DNA of 64,000 bases. It comes from Paenibacillus lycopersici (lineage in GTDB: Bacteria > Bacillota > Bacilli > Paenibacillales > Paenibacillaceae). Where the stretch lies: assembly GCF_010119935.1 (NCBI RefSeq), contig NZ_CP048209.1:5685001-5749000 (forward strand). Direction: 5' to 3'. How positions within the stretch are numbered: position 1 is the first letter of the stretch; every line of letters begins with the position of its first letter. Of this stretch, positions 48,220 to 56,577 are shown in pieces. A program made the position numbers and the translations under genes. The notes beneath the pieces were generated by a model. It saw only the letters and a program-made list of their open reading frames with translations. It ran no database searches and had not been told where the DNA came from.

Positions 48220-48591
48220 TTGCACCGTTTCGATGTGCTGGACTTGTTTTTCGAGAAAAAAGGGCTGACCCCTTACTTCATCCTAGCGGACGGAGTAATG
48301 ATCGGATTCATTCTCATTCAGAGCGGTCCGTACACCAATCCAGACCATGCGGATTATGTGCTGAATTCGTTTTTCATTTTGCGAAGATATCGGGGTAAAG
48401 GAATCGGGACCGCGGCTGCCTCCTCGTTCCTGGCTCTCTATCCTGGCAGATACTGCTGCGCCCAGTTGAAGCGCAATGAGCCGGCCGTACGATTCTGGAA
48501 GAGGGTCTACGCGCACAATCGGTTCGACGTATTTGAACTGGAGCGAGAGGACGAAGGGAATGTGCTCCTCGAACAATACTTCAAGATATAA
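48220..48591 (+). CDS. GNAT family N-acetyltransferase, probably 5'-truncated
   Basis: The frame reads a GNAT core: GFILIQSG, then the acetyl-CoA loop RRYRGKGIGTAAASSF (about 54-69) and NEPAVRFWKRVY. The open frame extends upstream to a stop at 48172 (VSEFADDITIDAAG) without an ATG; TTG 48220 is a nominal start. The family usually has about 25 more residues at the N-terminus (strand 1 and helix 1), which are missing. The gene may be a remnant. The terminator at 48614 follows directly. Confidence 0.5.
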   Translation: MHRFDVLDLFFEKKGLTPYFILADGVMIGFILIQSGPYTNPDHADYVLNSFFILRRYRGKGIGTAAASSFLALYPGRYCCAQLKRNEPAVRFWKRVYAHNRFDVFELEREDEGNVLLEQYFKI

Positions 48592-48613
48592 TCGCGATAC
48601 GGTCGCGCACACA

Positions 48614-48658
48614 CAAGAAACCTCCGCTTCGCGTCGTCCGCGATTCGGAGGTTTCTTG
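48614..48658. terminator. Bidirectional terminator with nested palindrome
   Basis: CAAGAAACCTCCG and CGGAGGTTTCTTG form a 13-bp stem, with an inner CGCG-GACGA-CGCG-type hairpin. It is located between the converging GNAT and PHP genes. Its core (TTCGCGTCGTCCGCGATTCG) recurs at 63313. Confidence 0.8.
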
Positions 48659-48772
48659 CGTGTCATATCGCTGCTGCCGAGACAGCATGCCGTGTTCTGA
48701 AGCGCCCTCTCGCACGGCCCCACCGATCATTCGGTTCCAGTCCTCTCGGCCGCCGTGGATTCGATGTAGCCA

Positions 48773-49639
48773 CTAAAGAACGCTCCGAATCCGCTCCAAA
48801 CCATCAAGATCAATCCCGCAATCCCCCGGCAGATGATGCGGCGGATTGCCGTAGCGCCCGTGGAAGTCCGTCCCTCCGGATACCGCCAGTCCATAGCGTT
48901 CCGCCAGCTCCAGCGCTCTCGCCGTATGCGCCTCGCTGTGCGAAGGATGATAGGCTTCGATGCCCTGCAGCCCTGCCTCCGCCCACGCTTCCACGGCTTC
49001 AAAGTTGCCCATCTGTCCGGGGTGGGCAAGAATCGGGACGCCGCCGGCTTGGCGAATGGCCGCAATGGCGTCGAATGCGTCGACGTAGGTCATCGGCATA
49101 TACGCGATGCCGGGTTCTCCGTTCTCCGCCCGCTTGAACAGCTTGTCGTACACGGGGCCGTAAATGCCGTCCGCGTACCCCTCGTCAAGCAGCGCATGCA
49201 TGATGTGCTGCTTGTAGACGCCGGTACCTTCCCTGGCGTAAGCCTGTACTTGCGGCCAGGAGATGCGATAGCCTGCCGAGATCAGCCGATCCACCATCCG
49301 GCGAGACAGCTCGTCGCGCATGCGTACGGTCGGTTCGCATAGTTCGTTCAACGCGAGATGCCCCGGCGTGACGAACAATCCCACGATATGAGCGCGTCGC
49401 CTGCGTTCGAAATCGTAAGCCGATATTTCAATGCCCGGAATGACCGCGATGCCCAGTTCCTCACCTAGACGGACAGCCTTTTCCAAGCCTGCGGTCGTAT
49501 CGTGGTCGGTAATCGCGAGATGGGTCACGCCTCGCTCGCGAGCGAGGCGCAGCACCTCCTCGATCGAATGGTCATTATCGGACTTCCACGTGTGACAATG
49601 CAGATCGACGGCGAATTTCCCGCTGCTTCCGCTGCTCAT
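48773..49639 (-). CDS. PHP-domain phosphoesterase of the phn operon (PhnPP-type cyclic phosphate dihydrolase candidate)
   Basis: The 288-residue protein starts at ATG 49639, overlapping the stop of the upstream gene by four bases. PHP metal motifs are intact: DLHCHTWKSDNDHS near residue 12, LAITDHD, VIPGIEISAYD, the His in ILAHPGQMGN and the C-terminal SGGTDFHGRYG. A PHP protein in the Eggerthella lenta phn operon opens 5-phosphoribosyl 1,2-cyclic phosphate and releases phosphate. This gene is the last of the phn operon and no PhnP-type gene is seen, so the same job is likely. Confidence 0.8.
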   Translation of the reverse strand: MSSGSSGKFAVDLHCHTWKSDNDHSIEEVLRLARERGVTHLAITDHDTTAGLEKAVRLGEELGIAVIPGIEISAYDFERRRRAHIVGLFVTPGHLALNELCEPTVRMRDELSRRMVDRLISAGYRISWPQVQAYAREGTGVYKQHIMHALLDEGYADGIYGPVYDKLFKRAENGEPGIAYMPMTYVDAFDAIAAIRQAGGVPILAHPGQMGNFEAVEAWAEAGLQGIEAYHPSHSEAHTARALELAERYGLAVSGGTDFHGRYGNPPHHLPGDCGIDLDGLERIRSVL

Positions 49640-50574
49640 ATCGCGATCCCCTGCGCCGCCGCCAGCAGCGACTGCTGCAATCTCGGCCATTCGTCTTCAT
49701 ACATCCCGCGTATCTCGTGAATCAGATAGCCGTCGATCTGGGAGCCCAGCTGGCGGGCGATCCGATCCATCGGCACGTCGCCGAAGCCGATCGGCATATG
49801 CATGTCGCCGCGGCCAACCGGCAACATATCGAATTGATTCTTCTCGAGCGAGAACGACGGTCTGCCGAAGTTATCATGCAGATGCAGATGCACGATATGC
49901 GGACGGAGCCGTTCCACTGCTTCTTCCACGCTATAGGGCAGGTCCTGCATCGCCAAGTGCAGGTGACCTACGTCCAGCGTAACGCCGATGCTTGGATGAT
50001 CGACCCGCTCCACCTGCTCGGCCAGCGCGATCGGATCCGTCGAATAGCAATAATCCGGGTTATCCAAATAAGGCCGCATGTTCTCCATGCCGATCCGGAG
50101 TCCGATCTTCCTCGCCTCGTCGCCGGCCTGCCTCATCCAATTCCGCTCCCGCTCGAGCAGCCGCTGCTTGTCCGCTTCCGAATACTGCGGCCAGAAATTC
50201 CGATAGGTCAGCATTTCTTCCGTCACATACCGGCCGGGGTGATAGACGAGCGTCTCCGCCCCGACGGCGCCGCACACGCGGATGGACTGCAGGAGCAGCG
50301 CGAAGTGCCGCTCCCCATCCGCCTGATCGAACAAGTTAATCGAGAAGGGGGCATGCATCGTATACTTGAGCGGGTACTGCGACAACAGACGCACGTAGCT
50401 GTCGAGGAGGGGCTCGTTCAGTCGGCCGTTCAACAGAACGCGCATCCCATGAATCGGCAGTTCTATCGTATCGAACCCAATCGCCAGGGCTTTATCCAGC
50501 TTTCCTTTTAACACATCGCGCTTTGCGACCACGTCGTCGGACATGATGCTGACTCCGATTCCTCTTCCCTTCAC
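49636..50574 (-). CDS. TIM-barrel sugar phosphate isomerase/epimerase-like protein in the phn operon
   Basis: The 312-residue xylose-isomerase-like barrel starts at GTG 50574 (VKGRGIGVSIMSDD) after GGGGGAG; an ATG within is also possible. Metal-ligand segments are GIENM-like GMENMRPYL (Glu), GVTLDVGHLHLA (Asp), VHLHLHDNFG (His/Asp) and YLIHEIRG (Glu). It lies between phnM and the PHP gene with overlap on one side. Its role in C-P lyase catabolism is unknown; an isomerase for the ribose phosphate product is a guess. Confidence 0.75.
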   Translation of the reverse strand: MKGRGIGVSIMSDDVVAKRDVLKGKLDKALAIGFDTIELPIHGMRVLLNGRLNEPLLDSYVRLLSQYPLKYTMHAPFSINLFDQADGERHFALLLQSIRVCGAVGAETLVYHPGRYVTEEMLTYRNFWPQYSEADKQRLLERERNWMRQAGDEARKIGLRIGMENMRPYLDNPDYCYSTDPIALAEQVERVDHPSIGVTLDVGHLHLAMQDLPYSVEEAVERLRPHIVHLHLHDNFGRPSFSLEKNQFDMLPVGRGDMHMPIGFGDVPMDRIARQLGSQIDGYLIHEIRGMYEDEWPRLQQSLLAAAQGIAI

Positions 50575-50591
50575 CTCAGACTCCCCCTTTC

Positions 50592-51785
50592 TTACGTCGC
50601 CGCCACGGCGGAACCCAGGTGATACGTCATCTGGCAGATCATCTCGCCGCCGGCCCACACGCGCTCGATGAACGGCTTGCCGTTATGTTCGTTCACCATC
50701 AACAAGTCCGCTTCTTTGCCCGTTTCCAGCGAACCCGTGAAGGAATCGATGCCAAGCGCCTTCGCCGGGCCCAGCGTGACCAATCGGACCACCTCCGACA
50801 GCGGATAGCCTTGGCGATGCAGATTGAATACGGCCTGCATCATCGCCGGCGGGTAATAATCGGAGCATAGAATATCGACGACGCCTTCGCGAATCGCTTC
50901 GAGCGCAGATAGATTATTGCTGTGGGAGCGTCCCAGCATCACGTTGGGCGCGCCCATAACGACGCAGAGACCGCGCTTCTTCGCTTCGATCGCGACATCC
51001 AGCGAGATCGGGAATTCGCTGATCAACGCCTGCCAGCCCGTCACCTGATCCAGCTTCGCGATCGTATCGTCATCGTGCGAGGCGAGCGCGATGCCCTTGC
51101 TGCGCGCGAGCGCAGCCAATTCCCTCAGTTCGGCGTCGCTGACCTTGGGCATCTGCTTGCGCTCTTCCAGCATCGCGAGCACTTCTTCCCGGGACTTCTT
51201 CTGTTTCTCCATAATAAACTTCAATTGCACGTCGGAGTCGCGATACTGCCCTTGACCGGGCGTATGGTCCATGAACGAGAGCTCGTCGACGACGCCTTGC
51301 TCCAGAAGCGCGCGCACGTAGGGAAGCCCGGATAGATTGGTGATCTCGAACCGCAAATGCACATTGTGGCGAATCATATGGCGCTCCTCGCGCAGCTGGG
51401 CGATTTGCGCAATATACGAGGCGACCGCTTCATTGCGGCGGGCTTCGTTGCGTTGACCGCCGCGATCGTCGCCCCACATGCTGAAGGAATGATAGATGGT
51501 CGTAACGCCCTGCCCGGCCAGCTTGCGTTCCAATTCGTAGAAGGACCGCTCCAGCGGAAAATAGCTGGTCGGACGCGGGAACATCTCGTGCTCGATGGCG
51601 TCGCTGTGCGTATCGATCATCCCCGGCATCACCAGGCGGCCATCGGCTTCGATGGTGACGTCGCCCATCCGGCGAGTCGTGCCGATCTCCGTGATCAGCT
51701 TCCCCTTGATGACAATCGTGCCGTTCTCGATGACGCCATCAGGCGTAACGATGCGAGCGCCATTGATGACCGTATGCTTAGACAT
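50592..51785 (-). CDS. phnM: Alpha-D-ribose 1-methylphosphonate 5-triphosphate diphosphatase
   Basis: The 397-residue amidohydrolase removes diphosphate from PhnI product. Metal motifs: MPGMIDTHSDAIEHEMFPRP (HxD), SFMDHTPGQGQYRD (His), ASHDDDT (His) and the Asp in DILCSDYYPPAMM. All are characteristic of PhnM. It overlaps phnL by eight bases. Confidence 0.95.
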   Translation of the reverse strand: MSKHTVINGARIVTPDGVIENGTIVIKGKLITEIGTTRRMGDVTIEADGRLVMPGMIDTHSDAIEHEMFPRPTSYFPLERSFYELERKLAGQGVTTIYHSFSMWGDDRGGQRNEARRNEAVASYIAQIAQLREERHMIRHNVHLRFEITNLSGLPYVRALLEQGVVDELSFMDHTPGQGQYRDSDVQLKFIMEKQKKSREEVLAMLEERKQMPKVSDAELRELAALARSKGIALASHDDDTIAKLDQVTGWQALISEFPISLDVAIEAKKRGLCVVMGAPNVMLGRSHSNNLSALEAIREGVVDILCSDYYPPAMMQAVFNLHRQGYPLSEVVRLVTLGPAKALGIDSFTGSLETGKEADLLMVNEHNGKPFIERVWAGGEMICQMTYHLGSAVAAT

Positions 51786-52572
51786 GCACGGTTCCTCCTT
51801 CCGCCTTGCGCGATGCAGACGCTGCCAAGACGTCTCGAACCTGGCCGGAGCCTTTGCCGTCCATCACCAGAATATGATCCGACAGCCGCTCCATCACTTC
51901 CCAATCGTGGAATACGCCGATCATCGTCGTCCCTTGGCGCTTCATATCCTGGAGCAGTTCGATCACCGCTTCGGTCGTCCGACGGTCGAGCGAAGCGGTC
52001 GGCTCATCCAGAATCATCAGCCGCGGACGCACGATGAACGCGCGCCCCAGGTTGATGCGCTGCTGTTCGCCGCCGCTGAACGTTGCCGGGAAGCCTTCCC
52101 ACAGCTTCTTGTCAATGTTCAGCCGCTCCAGCATTTGCCGGGCGGCCATGCGGGCTTCTTCGCGCTCCACGCCGGTGGACATCAAGCGCTCGGCGATAAC
52201 GTCCGTCGCGCTGACCCGCGGAATGACCCGGAGAAACTGCGATACGTAGCCCATCTCGTACTTGCGCAGATGGGTGATCGTGCGTTCGGAGGCCGCCGCC
52301 AGATCAATCTCGCCGAACAGCTCGGATTGATAAACGATCGAACCGGAAGAAGGGGTATATGTCCGATAGATGCTCTTAAGAATGGTCGATTTGCCGACGC
52401 CGCTCGGGCCCGCGATACCGAGGAAACGGCCTTGCTCGATGTCGAACGAGACATCCAGAAGGGGGGTGACTTCCATCGGACGGGCGATTCGCAAATCAAA
52501 CTGCTTGCCCAGCTGTCTAACCTGTAAAATGGGAATCCCCTCTTTTGCTCGTAGATTTATGCGATTGCGCAT
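51778..52572 (-). CDS. phnL: C-P lyase ABC-type ATPase PhnL
   Basis: The 264-residue protein has Walker A GPSGVGKST, the signature FSGGEQQRINLGRA and Walker B LMILDEPTAS. PhnL binds the C-P lyase core. The start is uncertain: ATG 52572 is used, a TTG at 52596 is possible, and AGAGGGG before an ATT codon about 40 bases further in suggests that the real start could be shorter. It follows phnK by about 40 bases. Confidence 0.92.
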   Translation of the reverse strand: MRNRINLRAKEGIPILQVRQLGKQFDLRIARPMEVTPLLDVSFDIEQGRFLGIAGPSGVGKSTILKSIYRTYTPSSGSIVYQSELFGEIDLAAASERTITHLRKYEMGYVSQFLRVIPRVSATDVIAERLMSTGVEREEARMAARQMLERLNIDKKLWEGFPATFSGGEQQRINLGRAFIVRPRLMILDEPTASLDRRTTEAVIELLQDMKRQGTTMIGVFHDWEVMERLSDHILVMDGKGSGQVRDVLAASASRKAEGGTVHV

Positions 52573-52610
52573 TTGCGATTCTGTATAGCAATTCAAGGCA
52601 GCGATCCGAA

Positions 52611-53516
52611 TTAAAGCAGGGAGTGTACCAGCAGCTGCGTATACGGATGCTGCGGGTCCTCCAATATTTGATCGGTCAGCCCGGTCTCCACCACGCGTCC
52701 TTGCTTCAGCACCATCGTGCGGTCGGACAGCATGCGGATGACGCCGAGATCGTGCGAGACGACGATCATGGAAACGCCGAGCTCCTGCTGAATGCTGCGA
52801 ATCAAATCAAGCACTTTCGCCTGAACCGACAGATCAAGACCCGTCGTCACTTCATCAAGCAGCAGAAGGGGCGGATTATTCGCAAGCGCTTTGGAGATCT
52901 GCACGCGCTGCTGCATGCCGCCGCTGAAATTGCTCGGACGCTCGTCCATCCGCTTCAGCGGAATCTCGACGCGCTCCAGCAATTCCTTCGCTCTGTCGCG
53001 AATGCTGCCGACATGGAAGCTGCCGGCCGCGAACAGCTTCTCCGCGATGTTGCCGCTGCTGGAGAAATTCATGCGCAGACCGAGATACGGATTCTGATAC
53101 ACCATGCCCATCAGATGATTGCGGATATAGCGCTTCTGCTGCGAGGACGCTTCGAACAGATTGACCTGTCCGTCCCGATAACCGGCGAGCGTCATGCTGC
53201 CGGACGTCACTTCATCGTCGAAATACAAACTGCGTACCATCGTACTCTTGCCGGAGCCGCTCTCGCCGACGACCCCGAGAATTTCGCCGGGGTACAGCTC
53301 GAAGCTGATTCCCGCGCAGCCGAGCACGCTGCCGCATACCGGACATTGATTCTGCGGACGCGCGGATTCGATATCGCTCTCTTCGTCGCCTTGAAGGTTC
53401 TCGATCTGCTGGCAATAGGAGCAGCCCTTGCCGAACCGTTTGACCAAGTTGTCGACCTGAAGCAGCGGCGTCTCGGACAAGAGAGCATTCCCTTGTTTGG
53501 GCTCGTTTACGTTCAT
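52611..53516 (-). CDS. phnK: C-P lyase ABC-type ATPase PhnK with zinc-ribbon insert
   Basis: The 301-residue protein has Walker A GESGSGKS (84-91), the signature FSGGMQQRVQISKA and Walker B LLLDEVTTGLD. PhnK forms a dimer on PhnGHIJ. About 45 residues near the N-terminus carry C32xxC35 and C58xxC61, absent from E. coli PhnK (about 250 residues). It abuts phnJ (stop of phnJ overlaps or joins its start within one base). Confidence 0.94.
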   Translation of the reverse strand: MNVNEPKQGNALLSETPLLQVDNLVKRFGKGCSYCQQIENLQGDEESDIESARPQNQCPVCGSVLGCAGISFELYPGEILGVVGESGSGKSTMVRSLYFDDEVTSGSMTLAGYRDGQVNLFEASSQQKRYIRNHLMGMVYQNPYLGLRMNFSSSGNIAEKLFAAGSFHVGSIRDRAKELLERVEIPLKRMDERPSNFSGGMQQRVQISKALANNPPLLLLDEVTTGLDLSVQAKVLDLIRSIQQELGVSMIVVSHDLGVIRMLSDRTMVLKQGRVVETGLTDQILEDPQHPYTQLLVHSLL

Positions 53517-54374
53517 CTAGCTCATCCCGCCTTCCGCCCGCTTCCGGCAATAAGCCGTATCGGAGCATTGATGTAGTGTCTGGCCGCGATCATCCGTGAT
53601 TTCATCCAAATACGAGTCGGCGCTGCCGCAGAAACGGCATTTCAATCCCTGGAACGATTCCACCTTGAAGCGATAATCCTCGAATTGGAGCGACTCAACG
53701 CTCGTATACGGCGGCACGGCGTAGATCTTCTTCTCCCGGCCGGCCCCGAACAGCGTCAGATTGTCCGCCATGTGGATCTTCGGATTATCCCAACGAGGGA
53801 TCGGCGTCGGCTTCATGATGTGACGGTCCTTGACCATCACCGGATAATCCGCTCCGAGCGTAATGTCGCCATACTGAACGACGCCCTCGTACAGCGTCAG
53901 CCACATCGGGCTGTAATCCATCTCGGCATGCATGCGCTTCGTGACGCGCTCGCTCCGCTCGACTTGACGAAGCGGCTCCGGCTGCGGCACTTGCAAAATC
54001 ATGATCTGATCGCGCGTCAGCTTCTCTTCCGGAATCCGGTGCCGCGATTGAATGACGGTCGCTTCTTGCGTAACTTCCGTGGTCGCGATGCTGCTGGTAT
54101 CCTCGATCAGCTTGCGGATACTTACCGCGTTGACGCTGTCGTCGCTGCCTTGGTCGATAACCTTGACGGTATCGGACGGACCGATGACGGAGAGCGTCAA
54201 TTGAAGGCCGCCCGTGCCCCAGCCGCGTCCGATCGGCAGCTCGCGGGAAGCGAAAGGCACCTGATAGCCCGGAATCGCCACGGCCTTCAGCGTCTTGCGG
54301 CGAATCTCGCGCTTCGAGCCTTCATCGAGAAAAGCAAAGTTATAATGCGAGTGCTGCGCCAGGTTCAAACTCAT
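53517..54374 (-). CDS. phnJ: Carbon-phosphorus lyase catalytic subunit PhnJ
   Basis: The 285-residue radical-SAM enzyme cleaves the C-P bond of alpha-D-ribose 1-alkylphosphonate 5-phosphate to the 1,2-cyclic phosphate and alkane. Four C-terminal cysteines C246, C249, C270 and C276 (CRFCGS, HQCSDTAYC) correspond to the cluster-binding and thiyl cysteines of PhnJ. The N-terminal NFAFLDEGSKREIRRKTLKA is typical. It overlaps phnI by four bases. Confidence 0.97.
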   Translation of the reverse strand: MSLNLAQHSHYNFAFLDEGSKREIRRKTLKAVAIPGYQVPFASRELPIGRGWGTGGLQLTLSVIGPSDTVKVIDQGSDDSVNAVSIRKLIEDTSSIATTEVTQEATVIQSRHRIPEEKLTRDQIMILQVPQPEPLRQVERSERVTKRMHAEMDYSPMWLTLYEGVVQYGDITLGADYPVMVKDRHIMKPTPIPRWDNPKIHMADNLTLFGAGREKKIYAVPPYTSVESLQFEDYRFKVESFQGLKCRFCGSADSYLDEITDDRGQTLHQCSDTAYCRKRAEGGMS

Positions 54375-55513
54375 AGCAGTTCCTCCTGCTCTTTCTTCTC
54401 TGCCGAATGGCGGCGGACTTGTCGGATCCGATCCAGCGATGACGAGAATGTAATATAATGGGGCAGCTTCAAATGGGAGACGAAGCCGGACGATTCGACG
54501 CTATCGATATGCAGCAGCACGAACTCCTCGTCCTGCGCCGGCGCAGTGCCGGGAATCTCCAAGCTGCGCTCCAGAATCGCCATCGCGATGCCTTTCACTT
54601 CGTTCTGTCCGAAGCACAGCCCATATCCCATGACGAACTGGATCTCTCCGGTCTCGGGGTCGGTCTTGAACGAGTTGATCGCTTCGACTTCCGTGACGAG
54701 CAGCTCGCCGATGTAGAGCGAAGCTTCCTCTCCCTCCTGCGCATACGGATGGCGGATGTGCACGTCGACATAGCCGACTCTCAATTCGCCGATGTTCGGG
54801 TGCACGGCCCCATAGCCGCGCATGCTGCTGTAAGCGATCGCCGTCATCGCGCCCGTCTCGCCGCGCGCCAGCATCTGAAGACGCGCCGACCGCGGCATCG
54901 GGAAGACGATCTTCTGTCTCGTTATATCGTAAGGAGGCTGTTCGGCCACATCCGTTTTCTTCTTCATCAGACCTTGCTCGCGGAGCAATTCGGCTACCTT
55001 CGGAAGAACGCTCGGGATTTCCTCCGCCGCGTCGTCCTCGGCCGCTTCCACGGCCTCGCCTTCATGGAGGAAATGCCGGATGAACTCCCGCACGCTGCCG
55101 TCGTCCTCTTGCCGAAGCGCAAAGTTCAGCAGACGATGCGTATAATCGTACGTCGGACCGAGCAATTGACCGCCCGGAATATCGCGAAATGAAGAAGAGA
55201 TGCGGCGGATCACCCGCATTTGACTCGTGTCGATCATCTCCGAGACATGATTGCGCTGCAGCGTGGAACGGAACGCGCGCAGCAGGAATCCCGCTTCGAA
55301 GGGATCGCCCTCCGCCTGCTTCAATGCCAGCGCCGCGTAAGCCGGCGCATACAGGCCGCCTTCGCCCATCAGCTTGTCGATCAGCAGACGAAGCTGCTTC
55401 TCGATATGATCCAGGGAGATCGAGCCCTCCGATTGGCCGAGCCGATAATAACGAACCAGATCGACGGCATTCTCGATCGCCTCTCTACCGCCTGATACCG
55501 CAACATATGCCAT
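54371..55513 (-). CDS. phnI: C-P lyase complex subunit PhnI
   Basis: The 380-residue subunit, with PhnG, PhnH and PhnL, displaces adenine from ATP to form the ribose 1-alkylphosphonate triphosphate. MAYVAVSGGREAIENAVDLV, SEGSISLDHIEKQLRLLIDK and DFGQ-like GYGLCFGQNEVKGIAMAIL are family motifs. An acidic stretch (AAEDDAAEEIP, about 168) is inserted. It overlaps phnJ by four bases and follows phnH by four bases. Confidence 0.96.
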   Translation of the reverse strand: MAYVAVSGGREAIENAVDLVRYYRLGQSEGSISLDHIEKQLRLLIDKLMGEGGLYAPAYAALALKQAEGDPFEAGFLLRAFRSTLQRNHVSEMIDTSQMRVIRRISSSFRDIPGGQLLGPTYDYTHRLLNFALRQEDDGSVREFIRHFLHEGEAVEAAEDDAAEEIPSVLPKVAELLREQGLMKKKTDVAEQPPYDITRQKIVFPMPRSARLQMLARGETGAMTAIAYSSMRGYGAVHPNIGELRVGYVDVHIRHPYAQEGEEASLYIGELLVTEVEAINSFKTDPETGEIQFVMGYGLCFGQNEVKGIAMAILERSLEIPGTAPAQDEEFVLLHIDSVESSGFVSHLKLPHYITFSSSLDRIRQVRRHSAEKKEQEELL

Positions 55514-55517
55514 GCCG

Positions 55518-56138
55518 TTACACTCCTTTAACTTGGGTCGTGCGCGGCAGCGCCGCTAACTGGCCGCCTGCCGTGAAGAGAATCATGTCCACGCCCGTCG
55601 GGTATTCTTCATTCCAGCCGTCGCGCGCCGTCAGCCAGCGGCGGTCGAGGCCGCCAACCTGCAGATGCGCAGCATCCCGGATGCCCGGTCCTGCAAGCGT
55701 CAGCGTTAGAGCATCCGCCTGTGCGACGGCCAAGCCAGGTTCCAGCGAATCGATCTGCAGAATGACGGTCGCTCCCGTCTCCGGCTCGCTGAGCGTTCCC
55801 TTGCGGAGCCTGCTCGCCCATTCGCCGGGAGCGCAGGCTCCGTCAGCGAAGATATAGTCGGCCGATTCGGCGGACACGGGACGGGACAGCGTGCGCAGCC
55901 GGATATTCGCGGCCAGCTCGGGCAGGCTGTCGATATCGACGCAATAGCCGACCTCGCTGTCGAGCAGCGTGAACGCGAGAGCCAGCGCCATATCGCCCGC
56001 GCCCGGCAGCACGCCGATCTTGCTCGCGGAAGAGACGGCTTGGCCGACCTCGCCCGGACGAGACATCAGATTAAGCAGCAGCCGGTAGATCGTCTGCGTA
56101 TCATGGACAATGGAAAAAGGGTTATCGATTGCGCTCAT
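55518..56138 (-). CDS. phnH: C-P lyase complex subunit PhnH
   Basis: The 206-residue PhnH-fold subunit carries IVHDTQTIYRLLLNLMSRPG at the N-terminus and GPGIRDAAHLQVGG and YPTGVDMILFTAGGQLAALP in the C-terminus, all family features. It is the dimeric core partner of PhnGIJ. It overlaps phnG by 17 bases and is followed closely by phnI. Confidence 0.95.
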   Translation of the reverse strand: MSAIDNPFSIVHDTQTIYRLLLNLMSRPGEVGQAVSSASKIGVLPGAGDMALALAFTLLDSEVGYCVDIDSLPELAANIRLRTLSRPVSAESADYIFADGACAPGEWASRLRKGTLSEPETGATVILQIDSLEPGLAVAQADALTLTLAGPGIRDAAHLQVGGLDRRWLTARDGWNEEYPTGVDMILFTAGGQLAALPRTTQVKGV

Positions 56139-56565
56139 TGTATTCTCCCATCGTATCGAAGTTCACTTTGGTCCGGCTCACCCTGCGCTGCTCGGTCCGT
56201 CTGCGTTCGGCGATCGCCTGTTCGGCTTCCCGGAGCGGCCGCTCCCACGCGGCCGTCTCCGGCGCTTGGCTGCGAAGCGCCGCGTCGACAATTGCCAGCT
56301 GGTAAGCCTTATCGTCGTGCTCCCCCATCAGGATGCCGTAACCATACGCGTGATTGAGCTCCAGCGTGCATTCCGTCACGAGAATCTCGCCCAGATAGAA
56401 CGGCTGATGCGAGACGGAATCGCGGGATTGCGACATCACCAGACTTCTCTCGGGGGCGCGAACCACCTTCACTTCATACTGCCGTTCGATCTCCGACGCG
56501 AACCGGGCCAGCAGCTCGCCGCCGCTCTCGATCAGGATTTTGGTAACTTGAGCTGAATTGAACAT
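56122..56565 (-). CDS. phnG: C-P lyase complex subunit PhnG
   Basis: The 147-residue subunit has the family core APERSLVMSQSRDSVSHQPF, YLGEILVTECTLELNHAYGYG and GMGEHD-like MGEHDDKAYQLAIVDAAL. It is the first core gene, 12 bases after the second permease. It binds in the PhnG2H2I2J2 complex. Confidence 0.95.
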   Translation of the reverse strand: MFNSAQVTKILIESGGELLARFASEIERQYEVKVVRAPERSLVMSQSRDSVSHQPFYLGEILVTECTLELNHAYGYGILMGEHDDKAYQLAIVDAALRSQAPETAAWERPLREAEQAIAERRRTEQRRVSRTKVNFDTMGEYNERNR

Positions 56566-56577
56566 CTGCCTTGCCTC

